Below, piece by piece: positions 47,869-57,023 of a DNA stretch of 64,000 bases; position 1 is the stretch's first letter; each line of letters begins with the position of its first letter. The notes under the pieces were generated by a model. The model worked only from the letters and a program-made list of their open reading frames with translations. It did no database searches and was not told the origin of the DNA. The stretch comes from an uncultured Clostridia bacterium (GTDB lineage Bacteria; Bacillota; Clostridia; TANB77; CAG-508). The position numbers and the translations under genes are program-made. The stretch lies in NCBI GenBank assembly GCA_948896235.1, contig CAQUUC010000004.1, positions 62,001 through 126,000 on the forward strand, given 5' to 3'.

Positions 47869-49512
47869 ATGTCAACTAGTTTAGGTTTGTATATAGAAGA
47901 TAATGTAATTAAATATGCTAAAGTTTCAAAAGACAATGATGTTGTTAAAATTGACTCCTTTGGAATTAAGTTCTATGATAAAATTAGTGAAGCAATTTCT
48001 CAAGTAATAGAAGAAACATACAGTTATAAAGTACCAATAAGCATTAATTTATCAAATGAAAACTATAATTATTTTTATTTATTTAGTTTGCTAAATAAAA
48101 AGGATATGCAAAGTGTAATAAACACAGAATTTGAATCTTTATGTTATGATAGAGGACTAAACAAAGAAGCCTTTGATACAAGATATGTATTAGTAAATGA
48201 TTTAGAAGATAAAGAAAAAGTAAAAGCAATACATGTTTCAGCAAGTAAAGCAGACTTAGCTAAAAAAGAACAACAATTAGAAGGATATAAATTAACCTAT
48301 GCTTCACCAATGGGAACTACTATTGGAAATTTATTAGATTACAAAGATAAAGAAAATGTAATGATAGTAAATATTGAAGACAAAACAACCATAACCACAA
48401 TAGTAGATAAAAAAATAATAGATATACAAACGATTGATGAAGGAACAAGCCAAATATTATCAAAAATTAATGCAAAAGAAAACTCATATTTAAAGGCATA
48501 TGAAATATGTAAGAATACAACAATATACACTCAAGAAGGAAAAGATTTACAATATGAAGAAAATGATTACTTAGATGATATTATGCCTACATTATATAAT
48601 ATAGTTGGAGAAGTTAGAAAAATTACAAACAACAGCTTAAATAAAATAGATAAAATATATCTAACAGGAACTGCATCAGTTATAAATAATATCGATATTT
48701 ATTTTCAAGATTATTTAAAAGACATAAAATGTGAAATATTAAAACCATATTTTATAAAAAATTCAGTAAGTAAAATAAATATAAAGGATTATATAGAAGT
48801 TAATTCTGCTATAGCTTTAGCTTTACAGGGACTAGGCGAAGGGCTAAAAGGTATGAACTTTAAAAAAGAAACTTTAAAAGATAAGATACCAGAATTTTTA
48901 ACAATGGAAATAGGTGGCTCTAAAAAAGGGAAGGTTTCTAAAACTAATAAGAAAATAAATTTGAATATTGATATGGATTTAAAAGGAGAGCTAACAGCGT
49001 TAGAACAAACCTTAATAAGAATTGCATATGGAATATTAATGCTTATAATAGTTTATAGTGCAATATCAATATTTCTAAATAGTTCAATGAATAAAAAAGC
49101 AGAAGAAATTGAAGAAGCAACAAAACAAGTAAATGCTCAAATAGCTTCAATAAACAATGATACTTCAATAATAAAAGCAAATAGAAGTAAATATGAAACA
49201 ATGACAAAAAGATTAACAGATTTAAATACATCCATAGAAGAAAAAAGAAAAGTGAAAAATGCAATACCTACATTATTAAATCAAATAATGTTTAGCATAC
49301 CAAAGGGAGTACAAATAACTTCTATTGAGAATACAAGTGGTACAAAAATAATTATAAATGCTCAAGCTAATACTTATGATCAATTAGGCTATTTAAAAGC
49401 AAGCATTAAAAATTATAATATACTAATAAATGTAGTATCTGATAGTGGACAAAAAACTTCACAAGATGGACCAATAAAAACAACAATAGAGGGAGACCTA
49501 CCAATAGGATAA
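47869..49512 (+). CDS. PilM-PilN fusion, type IV pilus inner-membrane platform
   Basis: 547 residues. Residues 1 to about 340 have an actin-like PilM fold (GLYIEDNVIKYAKV start, INVEDKTT-like strand, IYLTGTASVINNID phosphate motif). A linker leads to one transmembrane helix (about 382-403), a coiled coil and a PilN-like periplasmic ferredoxin fold (IPTLLNQIMFSIPKGVQITSIE). PilM and PilN are normally separate proteins that bind each other; here they are one chain, as in GspL. The ribosome-binding site is AAGGAGA. It is followed 18 nt later by pilO. Confidence 0.85.
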   Translation: MSTSLGLYIEDNVIKYAKVSKDNDVVKIDSFGIKFYDKISEAISQVIEETYSYKVPISINLSNENYNYFYLFSLLNKKDMQSVINTEFESLCYDRGLNKEAFDTRYVLVNDLEDKEKVKAIHVSASKADLAKKEQQLEGYKLTYASPMGTTIGNLLDYKDKENVMIVNIEDKTTITTIVDKKIIDIQTIDEGTSQILSKINAKENSYLKAYEICKNTTIYTQEGKDLQYEENDYLDDIMPTLYNIVGEVRKITNNSLNKIDKIYLTGTASVINNIDIYFQDYLKDIKCEILKPYFIKNSVSKINIKDYIEVNSAIALALQGLGEGLKGMNFKKETLKDKIPEFLTMEIGGSKKGKVSKTNKKINLNIDMDLKGELTALEQTLIRIAYGILMLIIVYSAISIFLNSSMNKKAEEIEEATKQVNAQIASINNDTSIIKANRSKYETMTKRLTDLNTSIEEKRKVKNAIPTLLNQIMFSIPKGVQITSIENTSGTKIIINAQANTYDQLGYLKASIKNYNILINVVSDSGQKTSQDGPIKTTIEGDLPIG

Positions 49513-49530
49513 AGGAGAAAATAGGTATAT

Positions 49531-50134
49531 ATGAGAAAAATTTTAATATCCATATTAATTGTTTTGCTACTAGCAGTTGGATATTTGGTAATATTCAAAG
49601 GAATAAATGTATTTGGACTTGATATTTTATCTATTACTCGGAATTAAGAAGAAAAATGAGGAGTTAGATAGTGCATTAGAAAAAGTAAGTACATTAACAA
49701 GCGTAGATGAGCCAAAAGCTGTACTGGAATTAAATGAAAATGCAAAACAATTAGTAACAGCAAAAGAAGAATATAATGATAAAGTTTTAAATAGTTCAAA
49801 TGAAGATATTAAAGAAGCAAGAATAACAAGACCATATGAAACTGAATATCTACAAACAGTAATAGGAAATCATGCTAAAGATAAAGGAATTAATTTAAGA
49901 TATGAATTAAGACAAGCAAATACTGGAGTAGCAGGTGAATATGATATATATTTTACCATTACAGGAAGTTATGTTTCAATATCTGAATTTGTGGCAGCAA
50001 TAGAAAATAATTCTTCATTGAATTTTAGAATTGAAGCTTTTAAATTAGTACCTACAACAAACGATACAGAAAACTTACAAGCAACTTTTAATGTAAAAGG
50101 AATTAGCGTTAAAGTTGATAGAACAAGCAATTAG
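49531..50134 (+). CDS. pilO: PilO-like pilus assembly protein, one CGG +1 shift
   Basis: The reconstructed protein is 200 residues: transmembrane helix (about 4-20), short coiled coil, then an alpha/beta ferredoxin-like domain (YLQTVIGNHAKDKGINLRYE, FTITGSYVSISEFVAAIEN). This is the PilO layout; PilN-PilO pairs align the secretion machinery. ATG 49531 has AAAGGAG upstream, but this frame stops soon after the CGG at 49639-49641. Skipping the C gives ILSITGIKKKNEEL and continues to 50134. Confidence 0.85.
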
Positions 50135-50169
50135 AATTTTAATTATTAAACAAAGGAGGACACTTTAGG

Positions 50170-50559
50170 GTGAAGTCGATTATAAAGGAAATAATAATTG
50201 TACTTTTATTATTGTTAGCAATTATTTTAGTACTAGGAGTATTTTTGTATGATTATATACCAACCAGTAAAATAGTACCTAAAATTGAACAATATCAAGT
50301 ACCTAATAATATTAAAGAAGAATTAGAAAAGAATGTAAATGATACTGAAGAAAAACAACCACAAATAGTATATGAAGTAGATGGTAAAGATTTAAAAAAT
50401 GCAGAAAAGTCAAAAGATTATCAAAAAGGAAAAGTAAATCCTTTTTCACAAAATACGGAAGGAAATACTGCTGTAAACAATACAAATAAAAATAATACAG
50501 CAGGTACAAATAATTCGAATTCAGTAGGTAATTACTTACCACAAACTGGAACAAAATAA
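50170..50559 (+). CDS. PilP-like pilus protein with C-terminal LPQTG-like motif
   Basis: 129 residues. N-terminal transmembrane helix (about 6-28), an Asn/Glu/Lys-rich linker, GKVNPFSQN (a VNPF motif as in PilP-type proteins), then an Asn/Thr-rich tail ending YLPQTGTK at the very C-terminus. The last part matches a sortase LPxTG pattern but is not followed by a hydrophobic helix, so classical sorting is unlikely. The GTG start has AAGGAGG upstream. Position after PilO supports a pilus role; the specific family is tentative. Confidence 0.6.
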   Translation: MKSIIKEIIIVLLLLLAIILVLGVFLYDYIPTSKIVPKIEQYQVPNNIKEELEKNVNDTEEKQPQIVYEVDGKDLKNAEKSKDYQKGKVNPFSQNTEGNTAVNNTNKNNTAGTNNSNSVGNYLPQTGTK

Positions 50560-50621
50560 TATAGGTTATATTTATTTATATAGATATATCAAAAGAAAAA
50601 ATATTTAAGGAGGAATTTTTT

Positions 50622-50837
50622 ATGTTAAAAGGACAAAAAGGTATCACATTAGTAGCATTAGTAATTACAATCATAATATTATTAATATTAGCTGGTGTAA
50701 CAATTTCATTAACTTTAGGAGATAATGGATTATTTAAAACAGCTGAGAATGCTGCAGGTAGTTATAAAAATGCAGCAAATGCAGAAATGAATCTTGTAAA
50801 TGATTTAAACCAATATGTTAAAAACCATGCACAATAA
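50622..50837 (+). CDS. Short type IV pilin-like protein
   Basis: 71 residues. The prepilin signature is MLKGQKG|ITLVALVITIIILLILAG: short basic leader, cleavage after Gly7, and a hydrophobic helix. Position +5 is Val rather than the usual Glu (ITLVA), and the globular part is only about 35 residues. This resembles the small clostridial pilin-like proteins called prepilin-type N-terminal methylation domain proteins. It is probably the abundant or a minor pilin of this operon, since PilD follows. Confidence 0.75.
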   Translation: MLKGQKGITLVALVITIIILLILAGVTISLTLGDNGLFKTAENAAGSYKNAANAEMNLVNDLNQYVKNHAQ

Positions 50838-50848
50838 TTAATAAATCA

Positions 50849-50892
50849 TCAACTAAATGGCATATGCAGATTATGTATATGCCATTTAGCTT
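50849..50892 (+). terminator. Long hairpin after the pilin gene
   Basis: CTAAATGGCATAT/ATATGCCATTTAG, a 13-bp perfect stem. The following bases are not T-rich, so it may be a processing or stability element that raises pilin mRNA relative to pilD. Confidence 0.55.
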
Positions 50893-50920
50893 AACAGTAT
50901 GAATAAGAAAAGAGGAAAAT

Positions 50921-51730
50921 ATGCTACAAATCGTACTATTAATTATAATATTTATATTAGGAATATATTTTGGTAGCTTTTTTACACTTGCTACATATAG
51001 ACTTCCTAAAAAAGAAGATATAACACATAAACATTCTTATTGTCCAAATTGTAATAATAAATTGGGTGCTTTAGATTTAGTACCTGTATTTAGTTATATA
51101 TTTTTAAAAGGCAAATGTAGATATTGTAAAAAAAACATAGGTATACGTTATTTTTTGTTTGAAATATTAACAGGAGCAGTTTTTGTGTTATTTAGCCTTT
51201 CATTAAAAATAGATGTTTATAATTTAAAGGTTAGTACAATATTTTATTTTATAATAGCAATTTTATATTTTTCTAGCTTATTTATACTTGCAGGGATCGA
51301 AAAAGAAAAAGGTATAATCCAGAAATCTGTATTAATTTATGGTGTTTTTGTTGCATTGGTTTATATGATATATTCATATACACTAATTAAAACAAATGTA
51401 TATGAATATGTTATATATTTAAGTTTTATGATTATTTTATTACTTGTAGATACTAAATTATTAAAGAAGAAGCTAAATTATAATTATTGGATACAAATAT
51501 TAATTTTAATACTTTATATGTTAATATTTACAGGAGTGCATAATACTATAGGAACAATAATTTTAGCAATATTATCAATTGGAATTAGAAACATAATACA
51601 GTTTTTTAAAATAAAAAAATCTAAAATAGTTAAAGTAAACAAATTGTCACCAATAGCTTTTTATTTATGTGTATCAAATATTATAGTGCTTATATCTATG
51701 AATTTTATTGTTAATTATTTTATGAAATGA
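50921..51730 (+). CDS. pilD: Prepilin peptidase PilD-like, first catalytic Asp replaced by Glu
   Basis: 269 residues, eight or so hydrophobic segments. The N-terminal domain has two CxxC pairs (CPNC, CRYC) between GSF/YRLP and YFLFE. Prepilin peptidases use two Asp: one after the third helix (usually ID..H.IIPD) and one in GxGD.K. Here the first aligns with Glu127 in AGIEKEKGIIQK and the second with Asp177 in VDTKLLKKK, so the catalytic pair is Glu/Asp and the Gly of GxGD is absent. It may be active with altered geometry or degenerate. Confidence 0.8.
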   Translation: MLQIVLLIIIFILGIYFGSFFTLATYRLPKKEDITHKHSYCPNCNNKLGALDLVPVFSYIFLKGKCRYCKKNIGIRYFLFEILTGAVFVLFSLSLKIDVYNLKVSTIFYFIIAILYFSSLFILAGIEKEKGIIQKSVLIYGVFVALVYMIYSYTLIKTNVYEYVIYLSFMIILLLVDTKLLKKKLNYNYWIQILILILYMLIFTGVHNTIGTIILAILSIGIRNIIQFFKIKKSKIVKVNKLSPIAFYLCVSNIIVLISMNFIVNYFMK

Positions 51731-51807
51731 TTAAAATCAAATATACAAATTTTACTATTTAGGAGAGTAAAATTTTACAGAAGTTTAGAGAAAGGGAAGA
51801 AAATATC

Positions 51808-52234
51808 TTGAAAATATTTAAATGTACAAGTAATAAAGGATTTACAACAGCTGAAATAATAATTTCTATAATAATTATAATAATATTCACTTCAATAATT
51901 ACTAGTGCTTTTTACAATTATTATATAAGTATTAAATCAAAAAATAGAAAAACTATAGCTACGAATATAGTAATAGATATCATAGAAAATGTAGAGATGA
52001 TGAAATATGAAGAAGTCACTCAAGACAAAGTAAATACATTAGTACAGACCTTGAAAGATAATGGAACTATTCAAAATCGGATATTCTGTTACAGTTACTC
52101 TAAACAGATATGATGAAATAGAAGGGAATCAAGATAAAAAAGATTTAATAAAGCTTTTAACAGTTAAAGTAGAATATACGGTAAATAACAAGCCAGAAAA
52201 AAATGAAGTTAGTAGATTAATAATAAAGAAATAA
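51808..52234 (+). CDS. Minor pilin-like protein, one CGG +1 shift
   Basis: The reconstructed protein is 141 residues. Leader MKIFKCTSNKG, cleavage, then FTTAEIIISIIIIIIFTSI with Glu at +5, the normal prepilin signature, and a small globular domain. The CGG at 52078-52080 interrupts it; skipping its C gives TIQNGYSVTVTLNRYDE and continues to 52234. The TTG start at 51808 is chosen because AAAGGGAAG lies upstream. It is probably a minor pilin of the initiation complex. Confidence 0.75.
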
Positions 52235-52276
52235 TTATAAAACATTAAATTTAAAAATGAAAGTAAGGAGGTAGCA

Positions 52277-52696
52277 ATGGGCTCATCAAGAGGTGTTACA
52301 ACTGCAAATTTAATTATATATGTAATTGCAATGCTAATTGTAATAGGGATTATTGCAACTATTACTTCATTTTTTTATACCAACGTAAACAATTTAGAAG
52401 ATAGTAGTAGTAATGTATCAGAAATTACAAAATTTAATATGTATTTTTTACAAGAAGTTAAAAATGTTAACAATGATATTATTATTCTAAATGAAAAATC
52501 CATTACATTTTTAACAGGAAATACTTTCACCTTTCAAGATAATAGCATTTATATGAATAGTAGTAGAATTAGTGAAAATATAAAAGATTTAAAATTTTCT
52601 TTAGAAGAGATAAATGAAAAAAAAGTTATAACTGTTTTAATAACCATAGGAGAAAATCTAGAATATACAAAAACAACAAAATATGTAATGAATTAG
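52277..52696 (+). CDS. Minor pilin-like protein without Glu5
   Basis: 139 residues. N-terminus MGSSRG|VTTANLIIYVIAMLIVIGII has a pilin-type leader and helix, but position +5 is Asn. The rest is a small domain with ITFLTGNTFTFQDNSIYMNS. It resembles PilW/ComGF-type minor pilins. AAGGAGG precedes the ATG. Confidence 0.65.
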   Translation: MGSSRGVTTANLIIYVIAMLIVIGIIATITSFFYTNVNNLEDSSSNVSEITKFNMYFLQEVKNVNNDIIILNEKSITFLTGNTFTFQDNSIYMNSSRISENIKDLKFSLEEINEKKVITVLITIGENLEYTKTTKYVMN

Positions 52697-52787
52697 TAAT
52701 TTATGTCAAAACACTAAAACATATATAAAAAAGGAAAAATATACGGTATAATAGAATTAGTACTTAAAAACAAAGGAGGAAATCTAT

Positions 52788-54407
52788 ATGGCAAGACAAC
52801 CAATAGGAATCGAGTTAGTTAGAAAAGGAGTAATAAACGAAGGAGATATTGAAAAAGCATTAGAATATCAAAAATCACATCCAAATAGAAAAATGGGTGA
52901 TATATTAAATATTTTACAAGTAGCTGATTCTTATACATTAATAAAGGCAATAGGAGAAGTTTTAGATGAAAAAGCAATGATTTTAACTAATAACGATATA
53001 AAAATCAATATACAAGATTATATAGGCATAGATGTTCTAAAACAAAATAAGGCGATACCTTTTGAAATAGATAATGGAAGAATAAAAGTATGTTTTTCAG
53101 ATACAGCAAATAGAAGAACAGTAGATACAATTAGATTATTATTACTAAATAAGGGATTAGTAATGGATAAATATATTACCTTTGAAAGTAATATTGAAGA
53201 AGTTTTAAGATCATTAGAAGGAAATAGTAAAAATGATATAAAATCAACAAATGATATAACAGGAATGGTAGATACAGTAATAAAAAAAGCTATGGATAAA
53301 AGAGCAAGTGACATACATTTTGAACCAATGGAGGATTCGTTAAGAATTCGTTATAGAATAGATGGGGAATTATATACAGTTGCAAATTTAGAAAAAGAAA
53401 AACAGTCTCAAATTATAGGAAGATTAAAAGCAATTTCTAATATGCATCAAGAAAAACAAGAAGCACAAGATGGTAGAATTATTCTTTATCCAGATTATAA
53501 TATACGTGTATCTTCACAACCAAATGTATATGGAGAAAAATTTGTATTAAGACTATTAAAGAAAAATTCAGATGTAAAGAGACTTTTTGATTTGGGATTT
53601 CCAAAGGAGGAAGAACTAGTAAATAAAAGTTTCAATAAGAAAAACAGTGTAACTATAATGGCTGCACCTACAGGAGAAGGAAAAACTACAACCCTATATA
53701 GTGTGGTAGATTATTTAAACAAACCTAGTATAAATGTAACCACCATAGAAGATCCTGTTGAAATTAGAATTCCGGGCTTAAACCAAGTAGAAATAGATGC
53801 AAAAACAACTTTTTCAGATTCATTAAGAACAGTATTAAGACAAGATCCTGATATAATTTTAGTTGGAGAAATAAGGGATGCAGAAACTGCAGAAATTGCA
53901 ATGCAAGCAGGACAAACAGGTCATTATGTACTTTCAACAATACATACAATAGATAGTGTAGAGGTAATAACAAGACTAAGAAAAATGGGAATATCAAATT
54001 ATGACATAGCAAGTACCCTTGCTACCAGTGTATCACAAAGATTAGTTAGAAAAATCTGTCCACATTGTGCAAAGAAAAGAGATTTTACAGAAGAAGAAAT
54101 AGATATAATAACGAAATTAGGAAAAAAATATGGAGTAGAGTTTAATACTAATGGAAAAACTACATATGATGCTGTGGGCTGTGAATACTGTAACAATTCT
54201 GGATATTATGATAGAATAGGAATATTTGAAATATTAATAATTGATGATGATATAAGAGAATTAATAACAAATGATGCTTCAACCTTAAAAATAAAAGAAG
54301 AAGCATTAAAAGGAAAATATAAACCTTTAGTAATAGATGGTTTAAACAAAGTATTAAATGGAGTTACTACATTACAAGAATTAAATAAAAAACTAGTTAT
54401 ATTTTAA
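52788..54407 (+). CDS. pilB: Type IV pilus assembly ATPase PilB/GspE
   Basis: 539 residues. The N-terminal MshEN/T2SSE domain (IGIELVRKGVINEGDIEKALE) precedes the motor core with Walker A APTGEGKTTTLY, Asp box (ASDIHFEPMEDSLRIRYRIDG), Walker B ILVGEIRDAETAEIAMQAGQTGH and the tetracysteine zinc motif CPHC...CEYC. It powers pilin polymerisation. The Walker A has Glu in place of the usual Ser, a conservative departure. A TATAAT at 52747-52752 suggests an internal promoter. Confidence 0.95.
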   Translation: MARQPIGIELVRKGVINEGDIEKALEYQKSHPNRKMGDILNILQVADSYTLIKAIGEVLDEKAMILTNNDIKINIQDYIGIDVLKQNKAIPFEIDNGRIKVCFSDTANRRTVDTIRLLLLNKGLVMDKYITFESNIEEVLRSLEGNSKNDIKSTNDITGMVDTVIKKAMDKRASDIHFEPMEDSLRIRYRIDGELYTVANLEKEKQSQIIGRLKAISNMHQEKQEAQDGRIILYPDYNIRVSSQPNVYGEKFVLRLLKKNSDVKRLFDLGFPKEEELVNKSFNKKNSVTIMAAPTGEGKTTTLYSVVDYLNKPSINVTTIEDPVEIRIPGLNQVEIDAKTTFSDSLRTVLRQDPDIILVGEIRDAETAEIAMQAGQTGHYVLSTIHTIDSVEVITRLRKMGISNYDIASTLATSVSQRLVRKICPHCAKKRDFTEEEIDIITKLGKKYGVEFNTNGKTTYDAVGCEYCNNSGYYDRIGIFEILIIDDDIRELITNDASTLKIKEEALKGKYKPLVIDGLNKVLNGVTTLQELNKKLVIF

Positions 54408-54428
54408 TCCATAGGAGGAAAAATACTA

Positions 54429-55529
54429 ATGATACAAATAGAAAAAATATTAGATTATGCAATCGAAAAAGATGCGTCAGATATACATTTTATCTGTGGC
54501 ATAAAGCCAATGTTAAGAATTATAAGAGATTTAGTAGAAGTAGAAGCTTCAGATATTCTAACACCAGAAGATATGAATGAAATCTATGATTACTTAGTGA
54601 GAGGAAATATAGATAAAGATAATGTATTTCAAAAAACAAAAAAATTAGATACTTTTTTAGAATATACAGATAAACGTTTTAGAGTAAATATTTCATTATC
54701 AGAAGATATACCACTTTTTACATTAAGAATAATAAAAAATGAATTACCAAAATTTGAAGATTTGGGAGTGCCAGATATTGTAAGAAGAATGACATTCCAA
54801 CCACAAGGACTAATGTTGGTTACAGGAAAAACAAACTCTGGTAAAACTACAACCTTGAATGCTCTAATAAATGAAATAAATGAAACACAAAATAAAAAAA
54901 TCTTAACTTTAGAAAGCCCAGTAGAATATAAACATCATTCTAAAAAATCAGTAATAGTACAAAAAGAAGTAGGAATAGGTGGGGATTCATTAAGTTATAG
55001 TGATGGTGTTAAAAACTCATTAAGAGAAGATTGCGATATAGTAGTAGTAGGAGAAATTAGAGATAAAGAAACAATGGATGCAGCAATAGAAACTGCAGAA
55101 TCTGGGCATTTAGTAATAGGAACTCTTCACACAAAATCTTGTGCAGAAACAATAGATAGAATGATAAATTTTTATGATATAAGTGATCAACCAACAGTAA
55201 AATATTTAATAGCATCATTGTTAAAACTAGTAATTTCACAAAGATTACTAAAAGGAACAGATGGAAAATTAGTATTAGTTCCAGAAGTAATGGTAGTAGA
55301 TAATATTGTAGCTGGACTAATAAGAAAAGATAAAATAAGTGTATCAGAAATAGAAGATGCAATACAAAGTAACTTAGAAAAAGGAAGTATAGGCCTAATA
55401 AATTCAATTGCAGAACTATTTGTAGATGAGAAAATCACATTAGAACAAGCAAAAGCACAAATAGAAGAAAAAAATATAGAAACATTAAATAGAACTATTA
55501 TGCAATTAAGGATAAAAAGAAATAAATAG
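54429..55529 (+). CDS. pilT: PilT-type retraction ATPase
   Basis: 366 residues. N-terminal PAS-like part (KDASDIHFICGIKPMLRI), Walker A TGKTNSGKTTTLN, Asp box, Walker B VVVGEIRDKETMDAAIETAESGHLVIGTLHT, and a C-terminal helix domain. Lack of a zinc tetracysteine separates it from PilB. It should retract pili, so twitching motility is plausible. Ribosome-binding site AGGAGG. Confidence 0.92.
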   Translation: MIQIEKILDYAIEKDASDIHFICGIKPMLRIIRDLVEVEASDILTPEDMNEIYDYLVRGNIDKDNVFQKTKKLDTFLEYTDKRFRVNISLSEDIPLFTLRIIKNELPKFEDLGVPDIVRRMTFQPQGLMLVTGKTNSGKTTTLNALINEINETQNKKILTLESPVEYKHHSKKSVIVQKEVGIGGDSLSYSDGVKNSLREDCDIVVVGEIRDKETMDAAIETAESGHLVIGTLHTKSCAETIDRMINFYDISDQPTVKYLIASLLKLVISQRLLKGTDGKLVLVPEVMVVDNIVAGLIRKDKISVSEIEDAIQSNLEKGSIGLINSIAELFVDEKITLEQAKAQIEEKNIETLNRTIMQLRIKRNK

Positions 55530-55586
55530 ATATAGGTTTTATAAGCAACTTTCATGGACCTAAATATAAGAAAGGAGAAGCAAGTA

Positions 55587-56939
55587 ATGGCAGTATACAG
55601 GTATAGAGCATTAACTCCAAACGGTGTTATTGTTAGTAATAGAATAGAAGATAACAACAGAAGTTCTGTAATAAGAAAGCTAAAAAGAAATAACTTAATT
55701 CCAATTAGCATTACAGAACAAATTGCAATAACTAAAAAACCAGTAAAAACAAACAAAAGAAATATAAAAGACATTGAAGATATTATGAAAAATGTTAATA
55801 CCTCTAACATTATAAAAAATAGAGAAAAAAACAGAGAAACTTATATACAAAAAATCAATAATGCTCTAGCAAAGACTGAAAAAATAACCAAAAGAGATTT
55901 AGTTATCTTTACTCAAAATTTTTATTTGCTAAAGAAGGCAAATTTTAATAATATTCACGCATTACAGACAATAATTGCCAGTACAGAAAATTATATATTT
56001 AAAGGGATACTAGAGGATATATTAGCTGGTGTAGAAGCCGGTGAAAATATGTATACTACAATGGAATATTATAGTGATGTATTTCCATATATATATATAA
56101 ATATGATACGTGTAGGGGAATTATCAGGCTCACTTACCAAATCATTACAACAAGCAGTGAAATATTTAGACGATACAGCAGATTTAAATAAAAAGTTAAG
56201 AAATATTTTAATACCAAACATTATACAATTTGTATTATTAATTGTAATGTTAGTAGTTGGAACATTATTTGCAATTCCTGCAATTCAAAATGTTTTTGAT
56301 GCGGTAGGAAGTACAGATAAATTACCAGGAGTAACTTTATGGTTTAAAAATTTCTTAGATACATTAATTCAATTCTGGTATATACCAACAATAATAATAG
56401 TTGGTATTGTAACTGGTATTTTGATGTATATTAGAACACCAAAAGGAAAATATAATTTTGACTATTTTAAATATACTATGCCTATATTTGGTGAATTAAT
56501 ATTTTCTTTAGATTTTTCAAGACTTGTAAAGGCAATGCTTTTAAACTTAAATAATGGTATGAGAATACAAGAAGCCCTAGAAGTAAGTAAAGGATTATCT
56601 AAAAATTATGTTATGCTATCAATAATTGAAACATCAATTAATAATATATTAATTGGAGAAAGTTGGATAGAACCCTTTGAAAAATCTGGACTAGCTTCAT
56701 CAATGATTACAGAGATGTTAAAAATTGGTATGCAAACAGACTTATCTGAAATGATGGAAAAGCTAGTAGAATATATGGAAATAGATATTAACAATATAAT
56801 GGATAAGATTATGCAAGTATTACCACAAGTTGTATATAGTATTGTTGGCGTAGTTTTAATATTCTTCGTATTAGTAGTACTTGTACCATGCTTACAAGTA
56901 TATATGGGTACTTTCTTACTATCAGCAGCCGGATATTAA
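55587..56939 (+). CDS. pilC: Type IV pilus inner-membrane protein PilC/GspF
   Basis: 450 residues. An N-terminal YRYRALTPNGVIVSNRI strand region precedes two GspF cytoplasmic domains (RDLVIFTQNFYLLKKANFN and FSLDFSRLVKAMLLNLNNGMRIQEAL) and three transmembrane segments. It recruits PilB and PilT to the base of the pilus. ATG 55587 with AAAGGAG is preferred over the upstream Met 55554. It is the last gene before a terminator. Confidence 0.92.
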   Translation: MAVYRYRALTPNGVIVSNRIEDNNRSSVIRKLKRNNLIPISITEQIAITKKPVKTNKRNIKDIEDIMKNVNTSNIIKNREKNRETYIQKINNALAKTEKITKRDLVIFTQNFYLLKKANFNNIHALQTIIASTENYIFKGILEDILAGVEAGENMYTTMEYYSDVFPYIYINMIRVGELSGSLTKSLQQAVKYLDDTADLNKKLRNILIPNIIQFVLLIVMLVVGTLFAIPAIQNVFDAVGSTDKLPGVTLWFKNFLDTLIQFWYIPTIIIVGIVTGILMYIRTPKGKYNFDYFKYTMPIFGELIFSLDFSRLVKAMLLNLNNGMRIQEALEVSKGLSKNYVMLSIIETSINNILIGESWIEPFEKSGLASSMITEMLKIGMQTDLSEMMEKLVEYMEIDINNIMDKIMQVLPQVVYSIVGVVLIFFVLVVLVPCLQVYMGTFLLSAAGY

Positions 56940-56954
56940 TAAAAAATATAAATT

Positions 56955-57006
56955 AAAGCGAAAAGTGACAGTGAAGATAGAATTCATTTAAACTTTTCGT
57001 TTTTGT
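56955..57006 (+). terminator. Terminator after the pilus operon
   Basis: GCGAAAAGT/ACTTTTCGT stem around a 30-nt loop, followed by TTTTGTTC. Confidence 0.6.
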
Positions 57007-57023
57007 TCTATTAGGAGGAATGT

